DNA of 64,000 nt from assembly GCA_946894095.1 (NCBI GenBank), contig OX335642.1, forward strand, positions 9,187,021 to 9,251,020. Direction: 5' to 3'. A program made the position numbers and the translations under genes. Source of the stretch: Incurvaria masculella. Taxonomy: Eukaryota > Arthropoda > Insecta > Lepidoptera > Incurvariidae. Below, one piece after another: positions 10,401-20,298 of the stretch; the stretch's first letter is position 1, and each line of letters begins with the position of its first letter. The notes under the pieces are model-generated. The model saw only the letters and a list, made by a program, of their open reading frames with translations. It had not been told where the DNA came from and did no database searches.

Positions 10401-11600
10401 ATAAAAAAGAAGCATAACGGTGAGGCAAAACATCGTGAGGGAACCCACTCAATGGGTGTTAGTTTTTCAAGCAAAAAGCAAGGTGACACAGCAAAGGGCT
10501 CGCCAACATTGTTGGCCTAAGCATGACTCGCATGAATCGCCGACTTGCTCGGGAGCCGGAAGTGACACAAGTAATGATATTTTTTTAACGGGGTGGTGAT
10601 AAGAGCCAGAGCCGGTTGCGTTAAGTTTGATATGGGCGTAAGTATAACAATATTTAATTAACTATATTTAAAAATAACCACAAGCAATTTCAACAATCAA
10701 AAAAGTAAATAATATGTAGATAGTCTTATTCAGAGTGGGCGGACTAAATTTTACAAGCGGATTATGCCCGGACTAAGCTGGTTTTTGTATGGTTAGTCTG
10801 GTGCTAATCCAGTACTAAGTTTTGACAGGTTCACTCTGAATACGACTGTAAGTCTCTGGTTTTTTTTATGTAACTGGACATGGACTAACTGACCGTCCGA
10901 TATTAGCCTAACACACCACATGGGAACTAGGTGCCATGCCAGGACCTTCCTTATATTTCTCGGCTAAATTGAACTGCATGGAAAACACGGCCAATTTTCA
11001 TTGCCGCTTACACCATTGTTTTTTAAAACCTCCTTGTAGCCCAGCGGAGACTACGAGAGGTCTTGGTGCTTTGTGTTCTCCAATGAGGCAAACATTTATA
11101 AACTATTATAAAATAAGTCTAACATCTAACATAAAATATGAGTGTAAAATATTTATCGTAATCGCCCGGACCGAATGCCGGACTGACCTTTATACGGTCG
11201 GAAATTACTATTATAAGGTGGTTGAACGGTAGTGTTCAAAGAGTAATAAAAGCTGAATAAGCGGATTCTCGATATGTAGTGGACTCGGAATGTAGTTTCC
11301 GAATGTGGTGGACTCAGAATGTGGTGGGTCCGCAATGACCCATGGCTGGTGGAGTTCCCAAAGATTCCAGTTATATGAGAACTTTCACGTAGTACATACC
11401 CATAAAACCTTAGCCAGACCTTACCATGAATTCGGACTTTTATGAAAATTCAGTAGCAGAAAGTGAGCCCCTACACGAAGTAGTAATAAGTATATGTAAT
11501 TGATTTGCATACTTGATAATTGGGCAGTCCCCTGGGCTGACTCTGCAAGGCCAACCGCGAGCGCGGCTAAAATTAATTTTAATGAAATTATTTTCACCAT
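1266..11600 (-). CDS. Gene A: trypsin/chymotrypsin-like (S1) serine protease, five exons
   Basis: Secreted S1-family endopeptidase, likely digestive or haemolymph. Exons on the minus strand: 11600-11513, 9816-9672, 8425-8164, 4553-4365, 1490-1266. Phases 1, 2, 0, 0 join cleanly to about 302 residues ending in TAG. The protein has a signal peptide (MVKIISLKLILAALAVG), an activation site R|VVNG, catalytic His in TAAHC, catalytic Asp in FDYALL and catalytic Ser in GDSGGP. The residue six before the catalytic Ser (position 189) is Ser, with Gly following, so the S1 pocket is not trypsin-like; chymotrypsin- or elastase-like specificity is inferred. Position 216 appears to be Val. Introns are swollen by a mariner, SINEs and MITEs, yet every exon is open and splice sites are canonical. 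Gene B (57456-62495) is a paralogue with the same architecture. The gene model is by eye, without transcript support. Confidence 0.85.
2265..2498. mobile_element. Foldback MITE with about 85-bp terminal inverted repeats, TA target
   Basis: Left end CGGGGTGTTAACGGAGGTAT mirrors right end ATACCTCCGCTAACATCCCTG. Similarity continues inward through the TTTGGAGC/GCTCCAAA blocks to about 85 bp. TA dinucleotides flank both ends (2263-2264 and 2499-2500), as expected for Tc1/mariner-type insertion. No ORF. Confidence 0.8.
3211..3252. repeat. Perfect 18-bp inverted repeat with 6-bp spacer
   Basis: ACCGAGAGTTTTACATGG (3211-3228) is exactly mirrored by CCATGTAAAACTCTCGGT (3235-3252). It would form a strong hairpin. 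The arm resembles part of the SINE body ('ccatgtaaaact'), so it may be a SINE remnant. Confidence 0.9.
3260..3910 (+). repeat. Dispersed repeat interrupted by a 5S-headed SINE
   Basis: 3260-3482 plus 3868-3910 resemble the continuous stretch 48325-48580 (shared blocks include GCCTTGTAAGTCTCGAGAG and AATTGTCTAA). The SINE at 3483-3867 therefore sits in this repeat, and 48.3-48.6 kb acts as a paralogous empty site. Confidence 0.7.
3483..3867 (-). mobile_element. SINE with 5S rRNA-like head, copy 1
   Basis: Read on the minus strand it starts GTCAGCCTCAGTGACCCAG, contains CCGAAGTTAAGCAACG and TGGATGGGTGACC (5S rRNA A-box and C-box-like), and runs through the shared body to a poly-A tail (poly-T at 3483-3492). 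Confidence 0.85.
4365..4553 (-). CDS. Gene A exon 4: S1 pocket base
   Basis: Acceptor CTGCAG|ATGGCAGG. The exon encodes LKAQLTITDMETCEQGKRDE and then, at its end, SLSQSGCH before GTAAGT in phase 0. The Ser of QSGCH is position 189 (chymotrypsin numbering); the Cys pairs in the conserved loop before GDSGGP. Confidence 0.88.
4866..6259 (-). pseudogene. mariner transposase, frameshifted and SINE-interrupted
   Basis: Reading from 6259, the N-terminal part has the helix-turn-helix region with RSGRP and the WVPHEL motif of mariner transposases, ending at ITGDE. There a short stretch is missing and the frame changes near 5805. The next frame resumes at NVRKRSWSK and carries HHDNARPH and the catalytic signature SPDLAPSDFHLF (D34D-type). 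The SINE splits the sequence after FRSLQNS, and the last segment resumes at LTSREDCQNHL and ends RWQKVIEQNGTYIL. The first catalytic Asp is kept in ITGDE. Two lesions make it a pseudogene. Confidence 0.9.
5022..5414 (+). mobile_element. SINE with 5S rRNA-like head, copy 2, inside mariner
   Basis: Starts GTCAGCCTCAGTGGCCCAG and has CCGAAGTTAAGCAACGCTGG and TTGGATGGGTGACC. The body contains GAACGATGGTCGAAGCGGC and a terminal run of about 18 A. Removing it restores the mariner reading frame (QNS then LGSV), so both borders are defined to within the A-run. Confidence 0.9.
8164..8425 (-). CDS. Gene A exon 3: catalytic Asp
   Basis: Acceptor TTCAG|CTCACG. The exon is 262 nt, the same length as gene B exon 3. 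It encodes VQVGSDDVNPGRDYAVGRII, HPRYD, then FDYALLRSKEPIQF with the catalytic Asp, and ends in VGRGFSHMDYA before GTGAGA in phase 0. Confidence 0.9.
8484..8800. other. Intronic (gene A), partial repeats
   Basis: No coding sequence. GTAGGTGCCGCACCTAC is a short palindrome near 8510. The block around 8735-8790 (TATCAATTCCCCATAATAGG) matches 13825-13860 in inverted orientation, so it is a small dispersed repeat. Confidence 0.5.
9236..9661 (+). repeat. 'Lepidopteran CCGT' dispersed repeat, copy 1
   Basis: Begins with AGTCGGACTCGCACACGAAG (present twice, at 9239 and 9311), passes through GCGGCAAAATAAATACACA, a short GGAC microsatellite, and CAGCGGAGGCTTAGTAATAG, and ends with GCGAAACCCTAAAA. The same layout recurs at least nine more times in the window. 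Its class is not known to me; no ORF is evident. Confidence 0.75.
9672..9816 (-). CDS. Gene A exon 2: activation site and catalytic His
   Basis: Acceptor TTACAG|GAGTGC. The exon encodes RVRRVVNGDKASIKDFPFYV, then FCGGSIISNTWVLTAAHC, the S1 N-terminus and catalytic His. The donor is GTATGT after CAT, leaving phase 2. It matches gene B exon 2 (60971-61109) in phase and sequence. Confidence 0.9.
9900..10060 (+). mobile_element. SINE body fragment
   Basis: Contains GAACGATGGTCGAAGCGGCAA, GGAAGGTCCTGGTATAGCAC and CCATCCATGTCCAGTTA, the shared SINE body and tail without a head. Confidence 0.75.
10211..10410 (+). repeat. 'Lepidopteran CCGT' repeat, copy 2
   Basis: AAAAAACCGGCCAAGTGCGA at the start and GGTACGGAACCATAAAAAA at the end, with the internal CAGCAGAGGCTTAGCAATAG block. 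Confidence 0.75.
10722..10847. mobile_element. Small MITE with short terminal inverted repeats
   Basis: Left end GTCTTATTCAGAGTG mirrors right end CACTCTGAATACGAC. A related copy lies at about 60487-60585. No coding content. Confidence 0.65.
10862..11010 (-). mobile_element. SINE tail and body fragment
   Basis: Poly-T then TATGTAACTGGACATGG and CATGGGAACTAGGTGCCATG, the 3' half of the SINE on the minus strand, truncated at 5'. Confidence 0.75.
11513..11600 (-). CDS. Gene A exon 1: signal peptide
   Basis: The ATG at 11600 begins a hydrophobic leader, MVKIISLKLILAALAVGLAE, followed by SAQGTAQLS. The donor is GTATGC at 11512 and the exon ends in phase 1. Exon 2 begins with GA, completing an Arg codon. 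An in-frame upstream ATG exists (11648), but starting at 11600 gives the typical leader length. Confidence 0.75.
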
Positions 11601-12780
11601 ATTCTCACTCGGTGGTAACACAATGAACGCAAAGGTAAAACTGGACACAAATGAATGTTGGAATGATTTAAAATCGGTTTATATTAGGTAACATGCGAAA
11701 TTACTCATTGAACCTAATTTGGAAACGTTTAGTGCCATTTAAGGCTGTCATGAAGGCAGCGGAAATCGAATTTGGTCATCAAGGCACAATTTTGCACGGC
11801 GCCTGCCATTAAACTATCGAAATCGTCTTCCAGGACCTCACGGTTCCCCCACCCTAAAAGTTGTCAGATTTTCATCAAACATTTTTTATCACTTGAGAAA
11901 GCTTCATTCTATGTCCGTTTTTAGGGTTCCGTACCCGAAGGGTGAAAACGGAACCCTATTACTAAGCCTCCGCTGTCCGTCCGTCCGTCCGTCCGTCCGT
12001 CCGTCTGTCCGTCCGTCTGTCCGTCTGTCCGTCCGTCTGTCCGTCTGTCACAGGGCTGTATCTCAGTAACCGTAACAGGTAGACAGCTGAATTTTTCACA
12101 GAGTGTGTATTTATTTTGCCGCTATAACAACAAATAGGTAAGATTAAAAAATAATTAAAATTAAAGGGGGCTCCCATACAAAAAACGTGTATTTTTGTTT
12201 TTTTTACGATGGTACAGAACCCTTCGTGTGCGAGTCCGACTCCCACTTGGCCGGTTTTTTAGGGTTCCGTACCCAAAGGGTACCAACAGAAGCCTATTAC
12301 TAAGCCTCCGCTGTCCGTCCGTCCGTCTTTCACAGGGCCGTATCTCATGAACCGCAATAGGTAGGTAGCTGTAATTTTCACAAAGAATAAAATAATCAAC
12401 ATCAAAGAGGTGCTCATACAAAAAATGTGGTTTTTTTTTGTTAAAAACTTGTACTATGGTACGAAACCCTTCGTGTACGAGTCCGATTCGGACTTGGCCG
12501 GTTTTTTTTTTGTAAATAACTTGTATTATATGTATAAAAATAATAAATTGTATTTTTTAGTGAAAAAAAAACATAAAATAAAGAGAAAAAAAGACAACTT
12601 TTCCAATTGTGTTCAATTAATATTTTCCAATCTAAAAGGTGTTAAAAGAAATTACATGCAGTCGATTTTGTCGACACATTTAAGAAACTTAATTTCACTT
12701 AATCGGACTCGAGTTGAATTTCGAAATTGAATTCTCGTCGGTTCTGTTCTAATCCCGTCACTCGTTGACGCCGAGGTCGC
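11601..12780. other. Upstream of gene A; two 'CCGT' repeats, no gene
   Basis: Two copies of the CCGT repeat lie nearly end to end on the minus strand (11921-12262 and 12259-12515), each with a (CCGT)n tract. The remaining sequence is AT-rich with no recognisable coding region. The promoter of gene A should lie just above 11600, but I see no convincing motif. Confidence 0.6.
11921..12515 (-). repeat. 'Lepidopteran CCGT' repeat, copies 3 and 4 in tandem
   Basis: Each starts TTTAGGGTTCCGTACCC, has CCTCCGCTGTCCGTCCGTCC and ends with ACTTGGCCGGTTTTTT. The first has an expanded CCGT/CTGT array at 11975-12050. Confidence 0.8.
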
Positions 12781-13765
12781 ATACTCAGTAGAGGCGAGGG
12801 ACGCCTGGTGGACTCCCTGTCCGAATGAGCCGATTCCTCTCTATCCAAATGGACAAAAAGGCTGGGACGTACCGATCATCAAGTCCGTGCGCAGTGTTCT
12901 CTCGCTGAATGGCAGCGACGTAGACAGAGCGCGCCTCCTGGCGGCGTCGGAGATGGAGTCCGGAGCGTGGCTTAACGTCTACCCATAGATAATATAATAT
13001 TACTGCGTAATCTTCTACCCCTCGCCCCATCTCGGTACGCTTCTAGACCGGGTTACGCTACGCACCGCGTTCTGCCTCCGATTTGGCGTTAGGATTTGTG
13101 AGTGACACATATGTGTGTGCGGCCAATCGGTGGGAACGCTCGAGCACCACGGTCTTTCATGCTCCAGGAGTGCTGGGAGGTTTTACCGCTATGCTGACAT
13201 CAACCGTATACTCAAGCGTTCCCTTGCTTCCGCACGCATACCCAACGTTTTCGAGCCGGTTGGCCTGGTCCGAGACGACGGAAAGCGGGCAGACGGCATG
13301 TCGTTGCTGCCATGGAAGCAAGGGAGGGCTCTTGTCTGGGATGTCACATGCGCGGATACATTAGCCCCCTGTCACATAGGCGGCTCTTGTCAGGAAGCTG
13401 GCTATGCCGCGGCAAAGGCGCAAACCGTAAAACATAGAAAGTACCGTGACATCAAAACTAATTACGAGTTTGTTGCTTTTGCCGTGGAGACCCTTGGAGC
13501 ATGGAGCCTGGACGCCAAAGAACTGGTACAGCAGTTGGGCAAACTGCTCATTGAGGAGTCCGGAGACCGTCGTGCCAGAGCGTTCCTTACCCAAAACATA
13601 AGCTTGGCCATTCAGCGGGGGAACGCTGCTTCGGTCATTGGGACAATGCCAACGGTCCCAATGGAAGAGCTATTTTAATTTAATTATTTAGTTTTATATT
13701 CTCTGAATTTTATCTCCTTATTTCTGTTTATCCTTTTATCCTATTAAATACATACATACCTTAAG
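12781..13765 (+). pseudogene. 3' fragment of a reverse-transcriptase element (zinc knuckle and endonuclease-like C-terminus)
   Basis: An in-frame block at about 12860-12988 reads WDVPIIKSVRSVLS, DRARLLAASEMESGAWL, a pattern I associate with the C-terminal region of LINE-like RT proteins. After a break and an in-frame TGA near 13100, 13115-13678 stays open: a CCHC-like CGQ...HGLSC, ILKRSLASARIP, EPVGL, then RADGMSLLPW and WDVTCADT, reminiscent of the PD-(D/E)XK nuclease of REL-type non-LTR elements. It ends RGNAASVIGT. An AT-rich 3' end with TACATACATAC follows. The RT domain itself is absent, so this is a 5'-truncated dead copy. The clade is uncertain. Confidence 0.6.
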
Positions 13766-14394
13766 CATTTTAGAAACCAACATTTCATAATTCCCAAAAA
13801 CATTAAGAGCGTGTAAACAGTTATCGCCCGTATTATGGGGAATTGATAGGTAACGACTCTCTTAATCACCTGACATAAATATCACGTTGTAAGGAAACAC
13901 CTGGAGGTTTTTACTACACCAAACATGGCTTGAATCGTGTAAATATGAATGATGGAAATATACGTGGTGAGCAATCAACCATGGCTTACACAAGCAACAC
14001 TGTAAATTGGAATAAAATGCCAACGAAAATTTCCGCGAATAATTTTTTGCAAAGCATTTACATGTTGCTATAAGAGAAGAGCAGATCGACTCGTAGCTCA
14101 GGGGCGGGTGGACTTGCCTTCCATGCCAGAAATCTAGCTTCTCTTTCTGAATAAAACATATTTAATTATATCTCAATATTATATTATTCTGAATAAAAAA
14201 GACACGTGCTAATTCACCCATGTGTTTTTGTAATAGGAAATGTGTGTCATGTCCTGCTATACACTCTGCCTATCTACAGGGAGTCTACTCATGAAAGCGA
14301 AAAGGGAAAGTTCTCTTATTCGCTTCTGTCAAACTCTATACAGAAAAAAAGTAGGCATCTCGTTTATAAATAGGGTTTTCCTGAGAAGATTGGC

Positions 14395-14565
14395 AGTTTG
14401 TTGTTATAGCGGCAAAATAAATACACACTCTGTGGATAATTCAGCTGCCTACCTATTAGGTACGGTTCATGAGATACAGCCCTGTGACGGACGGACGGAC
14501 GGACAGCGGAGGCTTAGTAATAGGGTTCCGTTGGCGCCCTTTGGGTACGCAACCCTAAAATATTG
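14395..14565 (+). repeat. 'Lepidopteran CCGT' repeat, partial copy 5
   Basis: Contains TTGTTATAGCGGCAAAATAA, GACGGACGGACGGACAGCGG and GGTACGCAACCCTAAAA; the 5' part is missing. Confidence 0.75.
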
Positions 14566-14581
14566 TTAACATCGCTTTGTG

Positions 14582-14983
14582 CAGCTCGTGGTCTAGGGGC
14601 TAGTGGACTTGCCTTTCATGCGAGAGGTTGTGGGTTCACATTCCCGCCCCGAGATTTATTTCCCTTTTTGAGGTGGATAAGTGCAATTCATTTCGAATTC
14701 CAGCTTTTCCGTGGTTCGGAACCCATGTAAAACTGCTTGTCTCCCTGCTTGTAACCCCCCGGGTTAAGCACGCCCGGGTTGGTACCACCGCATTAGACGA
14801 AACTATATGTATATCTATGTAACTAAAATTGTCCGTGTTTTCCATCCAGTTTAATGTTGCCGTGCTCATAAAGGGAAGGTCCTGGCATTGCACTTATTCC
14901 TTCGGGAATGCGGTGTCTTGGGCTAATACCATGACGGTAGTTGTGTGGTATTAGCCATCCATGTCAGGTTGCATAAAAAAAAA
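14582..14983 (+). mobile_element. SINE with tRNA-like head, copy 1
   Basis: Head GCTCGTGGTCTAGGGGCTAG with a B-box-like GGGTTCACATTCC. The body shares TTGTCCGTGTTTTCCATCCA and AGCCATCCATGTCAGGTTGC with the other copies; A-rich tail. Confidence 0.85.
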
Positions 14984-14992
14984 CCGGTCTTT

Positions 14993-15268
14993 TTTGAGTT
15001 CCGTATCCAAAGGGTCCCAACTGAACCCTATTACTAAGCCTCCGCTGTCCGTTCGTCCGTCCTTCTGTCACAGGACCGTATCTTATTAACCGTAATAGGT
15101 AGGCAACTGAAATGTTCACCGAGTGTGTATTTATTTTGCCGCAAATAGGTAAAACATAAAAAAAACCTACAAAAGATCCCCATAACGTGATCTTTTGTGT
15201 TAAATCTTCTACGATGGTACGGAAATATTCGTGTGCGAGTCTGACTTGCACTTGGCCGGTTTTTTACT
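14993..15268 (-). repeat. 'Lepidopteran CCGT' repeat, copy 6
   Basis: TTGAGTTCCGTATCCAAAGG at the start and CACTTGGCCGGTTTTTTAC at the end. It abuts the SINE tail at 14983. Confidence 0.78.
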
Positions 15269-16170
15269 ATTGACATTGCACCTTTTTACTAACAATCCTA
15301 TGTATTAAGCATGTTTCGTGGATAGACAGGATGCAGTTACCAGAGATTGCAAACAGCCGCGCGCGGCTAAAGTACAGTCGAACAAAGAGTTTAGGATACA
15401 CATCCGGTTGAATGAAAAGATGAACAGTCGAAATACTTTGACTTTTGGAAACAATTATAGTGTTGAGTATAGATTCAAACATATTTGAGGATGTCTACTA
15501 GCTACTGAGTTAACAAAACCCTAACAAAATTGTATCAGAGGTTGTATTTAAATGCCATTCATTTTTACGTTTAACCGGAAGTGTATCCTTTAAACTTTGG
15601 TTGACTGTACATACATTCACTATACCTACATGGATAGTTTTTAAATGAGTAAATTATGCTTTAATTAAGTATGTGCGGAGCGCATCGCCCTCAACGTAAC
15701 AGTAGGAGTTGGCATCTCACAGTAAAACGTATGAGGGTCAAAGCTTGCAAAACGATCCCGTTTGTACCATCGCCGACGTAAGTCCAGTAGCACCCTACGG
15801 TCGGGTTTGTTTTGCACATGTGGTGTACCCCTTCCCCCGCCGACCGGTCTTCAGGTGGGGCGTCCTACCGTAAGCCGCGCGAACGGTGCTATCCCCTCCT
15901 CCCGCTTCACCTCCGCGCGATGCGAGCGCTACACAGCAATTTCATTGGAATGTGTTACTGGACTTTTGTATGCGACTATACCAACAGGTTTATTCTGCTG
16001 ACTGTTACAAATTACAAAACGGGTCCAATCGTTTGCGTTTATATTTTTTTATTTGCTTCTATGTTCAATAAATCTAGATAATGAAACCTACTCTTCTCTG
16101 GAATTGTTGTGCGTGCATGGTTTTTAACTCGTCGTAAACAAGGAAACGATCTTTTTCCTGGACAGGTAAG

Positions 16171-16553
16171 TTTTTTTTTTATGTGACTGGACATGGATGG
16201 CTAATACCACAAGTTCTGTCATGGTATTAGCCCAACACACCACATGGGAACTAGGTGCCATGCCAGGACCTTCCTTATATTGCACGGCTACATTGAACTG
16301 GATGGAAAACACGGACAATTTTCATTGCCGCTTCGACCATCGTTCATCCAATGCGATGGTACCAACCCGGGCGGGCTAAACCCTACCACCTAGTAAGTAA
16401 GGAAGGGGACCTACAGTTTAACGTGGAATCCGAACCACGGCCAGCCTCTCAACGGTCGAATGGTCACCCATCCAAGACCAGACAGGACCCAGCGTTGCTT
16501 AACTTCGGAGAGCGATCGCCGAAGTGTCGCGCCACTGGGCCATTGAGGCTGAC
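16171..16553 (-). mobile_element. SINE with 5S rRNA-like head, copy 3
   Basis: Poly-T at 16171, TGTGACTGGACATGGATGGC, and the 5S-like GGTCACCCATCCAAGACC and CGTTGCTTAACTTCGGAGAG on the plus strand; ends GAGGCTGAC. A short (CA)n tract follows at 16554-16571. Confidence 0.85.
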
Positions 16554-16848
16554 AAACACACACACACACACATACGAATATATATCTCTGTTGTAAACTA
16601 TTTGAGGGCTCTTCCGATCTTCATTACAGTGTCATGACCACAGAACATATAATATCCTAGTCATCACAATCTAACTAGAATAATTAGCAGCTGGGTGACT
16701 CGTGGGTGTCATTTCATGAGTATGAAAGCCTTGTGAATCACCGGTGACTCACAGGTGAGAATCTCAAGAGTAGACTCCCTGGTAGCCATTTTAATAAAGA
16801 GTGCTATTCCGATCTTCATTGCCGGTACTGTAGGTCTACGCGGCTTTG

Positions 16849-17258
16849 AGCGGCTCGTAGCCTAGTGGCGCGACGACTGGCCTAGCGTACCAGAGGCCTG
16901 GGTTCAATTCCGACATGCACCACTGTCTTTCTCTTTCCGAGTTCGACAAGTGCATTTCGTCACGAATGCGAGCTGCTCCATGTTTCGGAATCCATGTAAA
17001 ACTGTTGGTCTCCTTCCCCTACTAGGTGGTTGGGTTTAAGCCTGCCCGGCTTGGTACCATCGCATTGGATGAAAATAGGGTCGAAGCGGCAATGAAAAAT
17101 TGTCCGTGTTTTCCATCCAGTTCAATGTAGCCGTGCTCATAAGGGAAGGTCCTGGCATAGCACCTAATTCCTTTGGGAATGTGGTGTATTGGGCTTATAT
17201 CATAAAGGTAGTTGTGTGGTAACGTATTAGCCATCCATGTCAGGTCGCATAAAAAAAA
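16849..17258 (+). mobile_element. SINE with tRNA-like head, copy 2 (best head)
   Basis: Head GCGGCTCGTAGCCTAGTGGC gives a pol III A-box (TAGCCTAGTGG), and GGGTTCAATTCC is the B-box. The body shares CATCGCATTGGATGAA, GTCGAAGCGGCAATGAAAA and CCATCCAGTTCAATGTAGCC with the 5S-headed family. Tail CAGGTCGCAT then A-run. Confidence 0.88.
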
Positions 17259-17819
17259 CTCAAGACAATCTCACCTGTGAGGATGACTCACATAACTATC
17301 TTCGTGGCCGTAATTTCATGTCTACGAAAGTTTTGTGACTCACCGGTGACTCACAGGTGAGAATTTCATGAGAAGACCCGCTGCAGTGATGGATCCGGAC
17401 TTTTTCGATGAATTAAACTGGATTTTATTCGGATTATATACGGAGACGTAATTTACGAATGACCAAACCTAATCGAGCCTATCTAGCCATATCTAGCCGG
17501 CCTACGCCCGGCCTAGTCATTCTATGGGAAACCCGCCACTTCATACATACGAGCTAGACACAAACGGCATCACCCTAGACGCCACACTCGACTTTGACCC
17601 ACATACGTGGTCCTTGCAAATGCAAATGCCTACTGTGGCACCGCGCCGGGGGTGATGGGCTCTGTACATGATATGTGACTTGCAAAGTATGTCCTTCTCC
17701 AAGGTCCGACATCTCTATAGATCGCTATATCAAAATTAATTATAACTAATTGGTAGCTGTTTAGGCGTGAAAATGCAACAGACATACAGAGTTTATACTT
17801 TCGCATTTATAATATTAGT

Positions 17820-18790
17820 ATGGATTCCAATACTAAAATAATCCAGATTTTTTGATGATTTGAATTGTTTTCATAGTTTTTAAGGTTTCGTATCCAAAGG
17901 GTGAAAACGGATCCCTATTACTAAGCCTCCACTGTTTTTCCTCTTAATTTTTTTTTAAGTTTTTAAGTTTTAAGGTTAGGTCGCTCATTCCAATACTAAA
18001 ATAATCCAGATTGTTTATTGACTAACGATGATTTGTATTGCTTTCATAGTTTTTAAGGTTCCGTACCCAAAGGGTGAAAACGGAGCCCTATTACCAAGCT
18101 TCCACTGTTTTTCCTCCTCAATTTTTCTTATAAATTTTTCGCAGGCTGTAAATGTTTTCCCGATCAATGGGGGATTTTTTTTTCATATGGTAACTCTTTA
18201 AAGACAGTGGTGCCCTCAGCCAGGCGCAAAATTAGCAATGTGGAACTTTATTAAACTTGTTAAAAACTTGAGAAAAAAAATTGCTCACCGAACTGAGACA
18301 AATGTTTCTCCGTCTTGAGATATCCCTTATATTTGTTGGAATACAAACAAAAGCCCTTATTTTCCTCTAAACCTAATTCTAACTGCACCATGGAGTACAT
18401 TTTTCATCTAAAAACATCTAAATCAAACTTGACAGCAATTACAGTTTTTAGGTTTTAAGGTGAGGTCGCTCATGCTACATCATAGCTTTGAGTTTTCTTG
18501 CCAATTCCTGCTTAGATTTCGCGTTACACCTCGTTAAGAAAACAAAACTAGCGGTAGTAGCCCGACTTCTACCACCCACATTTTTCTATTAAAATGATGA
18601 AATATGTAATTTAGTTTTATTTTGAATAATATTATTAACCTGAAACGGACATTTTTATTTCCTCGATTTTTTTTCTTACTGCAGGTTTTACATGTTTTCC
18701 CTATCAATTGGTGATTTTTTATGTGGTAATCCTAAAAAGACAATGGTGCCCTCAGCTATGCGAAAAATAAGCTATGTGGGACTATAGCTA
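17820..18790 (+). repeat. Diverged direct repeats (two to three units)
   Basis: CCAATACTAAAATAATCCAG recurs at about 17827 and 17990, and TTCCACTGTTTTTCCTC-like text at about 17930 and 18100. A second unit type, GCAGGCTGTAAATGTTTTCC ... GGTGCCCTCAGC, recurs at 18140-18230 and 18680-18765. Parts of the CCGT repeat (AAAGGGTGAAAACGG) are embedded. No gene. Confidence 0.65.
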
Positions 18791-20205
18791 TACAACATTG
18801 TTACAACACCTAAAAACATTGTGTTATTTTGGACCACTCTGTATCCCAAAGGACGACTATAATTTTGCGCACAAGTTATAACGTATACAACTAATTATAA
18901 TTTTTATTCGTATTCATTCCATAGCGCTCAGAAAAAAACGCCTGACATACAGATGGACGGCGAGCTATTGTAATGGTCATTTTAAAAGTAAAAACATCCT
19001 CATGACTAACCTAAACCACAACATATCGAACAAACAAAAAATACCTCATCCTAAAATTAATTATCAGTGGTGAAAACGTTTTAAAATGGAATTATTTCCC
19101 ATTTATTTCCTTTTCGGCCTCGAACAACGTTCACACCTTTAAAACAATCTCTCGAACTCTACTTTTGTAGACCATAGGCATGATTTAACGCGTTAAAATT
19201 CTGAAAAACATTCGACAAAGACAGAGGACAACGTGACTGCGGCTTAGATGAAGGGCACTTGTTTGAACCATATTCTTTTGAGCTGCCCAATTACCCTAGC
19301 TCCAAATTTTTCCTTCAAAATTCCTCTTCCTACTAATATCGAAACTATTCTCTCCGCTAGAAATATGCGTGTTAACAGATTCATTTTAAAATGTATTAAA
19401 TTAAACAATATTAAACTTTAATTATTAACCTACCCATAGCCGTTAATGAATATTGTGTATTTATTTTCTACCTGGCGCCTGCTCCATGGTATTGATTATT
19501 TATTTTTGACACATTCTATACAACACAGAGCTTACGAAAGTAATCTAATAAATCAACGCAAAATTCAAAAAACCTTTTTAATATCTACATTTATTCCGAT
19601 TATACCGTGCTTTGCTTTTACTCGACACTGGCAGAAATACGCAAAACATCAATCACGCTTGCGTGATTTCCAAAAAGACTAATCCACCAGCCTGGTGTGA
19701 AGCCTTTAAAGAAGAAGAAGAACAGGACAGCGTATGGGGAAATCCATAGACCTAGCATGCGCGATCCTATTTCTATGGGGAAATCCGATAGCCCAATGAC
19801 GTTCAAGATGGCGACCGTTCAGTTCCGATTTTCGCCACGCGCAAAAAGAGCTATGTGAGACCTTATATTCTGTGTTTGTATATTATCTGTGATCTGGCGC
19901 ATGCGCTTTTGCATTTCGCCACATTTCGCGGGTTTAATTTTTCTTGCTCTTAGATATTGGAGGGAACTCGCTGACTGTGTTTTTAACTTCTTAGGGTTCG
20001 TCGTGTAATTATTCGGACAGGTCTGTTATTTTTTCATTCGCATATCCAATATGTTCGTGTTATGCCGAAAAGGTATTAGCTGTCGTTAGAATCTCCTGCG
20101 TGGCTCGCTCGCTGGGCTCTATGTTAGCGGGAAACCATTTTGCAGCGCATGCTCTGTGGTGCTTGCTACCTATAGTGTTATTTGCTTTATAATTATTCAG
20201 GGAAC
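18790..20205. promoter_or_regulatory. Upstream region of the PRDM9-like gene; possible 5' UTR exon
   Basis: No coding sequence is recognised. A splice-acceptor-like TTTATAATTATTCAG| ends at 20200, only five bases before the ATG at 20206, so a non-coding first exon upstream is likely. GCGCATGCGC at about 19908 is a palindromic motif that could belong to a TATA-less promoter. This is inference. Confidence 0.35.
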
Positions 20206-20298
20206 ATGAAATTCGTGCCTCCCCGCAAGGCCTCGCGCCCAGCGGCTGCCCTCAGCTCGCCTCCAGCCACCGCACCTCCCGCTGCCATCGCTTCTACC
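20206..20298 (+). CDS. PRDM9-like exon 1
   Basis: The ATG at 20206 opens [20 protein letters not shown] and further Ala/Pro-rich sequence ending IAST, then GTAAGC. It is 31 codons, phase 0. Low-complexity composition makes family recognition impossible; it is chosen because its GC-rich open frame and donor fit the downstream exons. Confidence 0.55.

Noticed and set aside
16849..16920. tRNA gene
   Set aside because: A- and B-boxes are present, but no complete cloverleaf or acceptor stem is apparent and the sequence continues into the SINE body.
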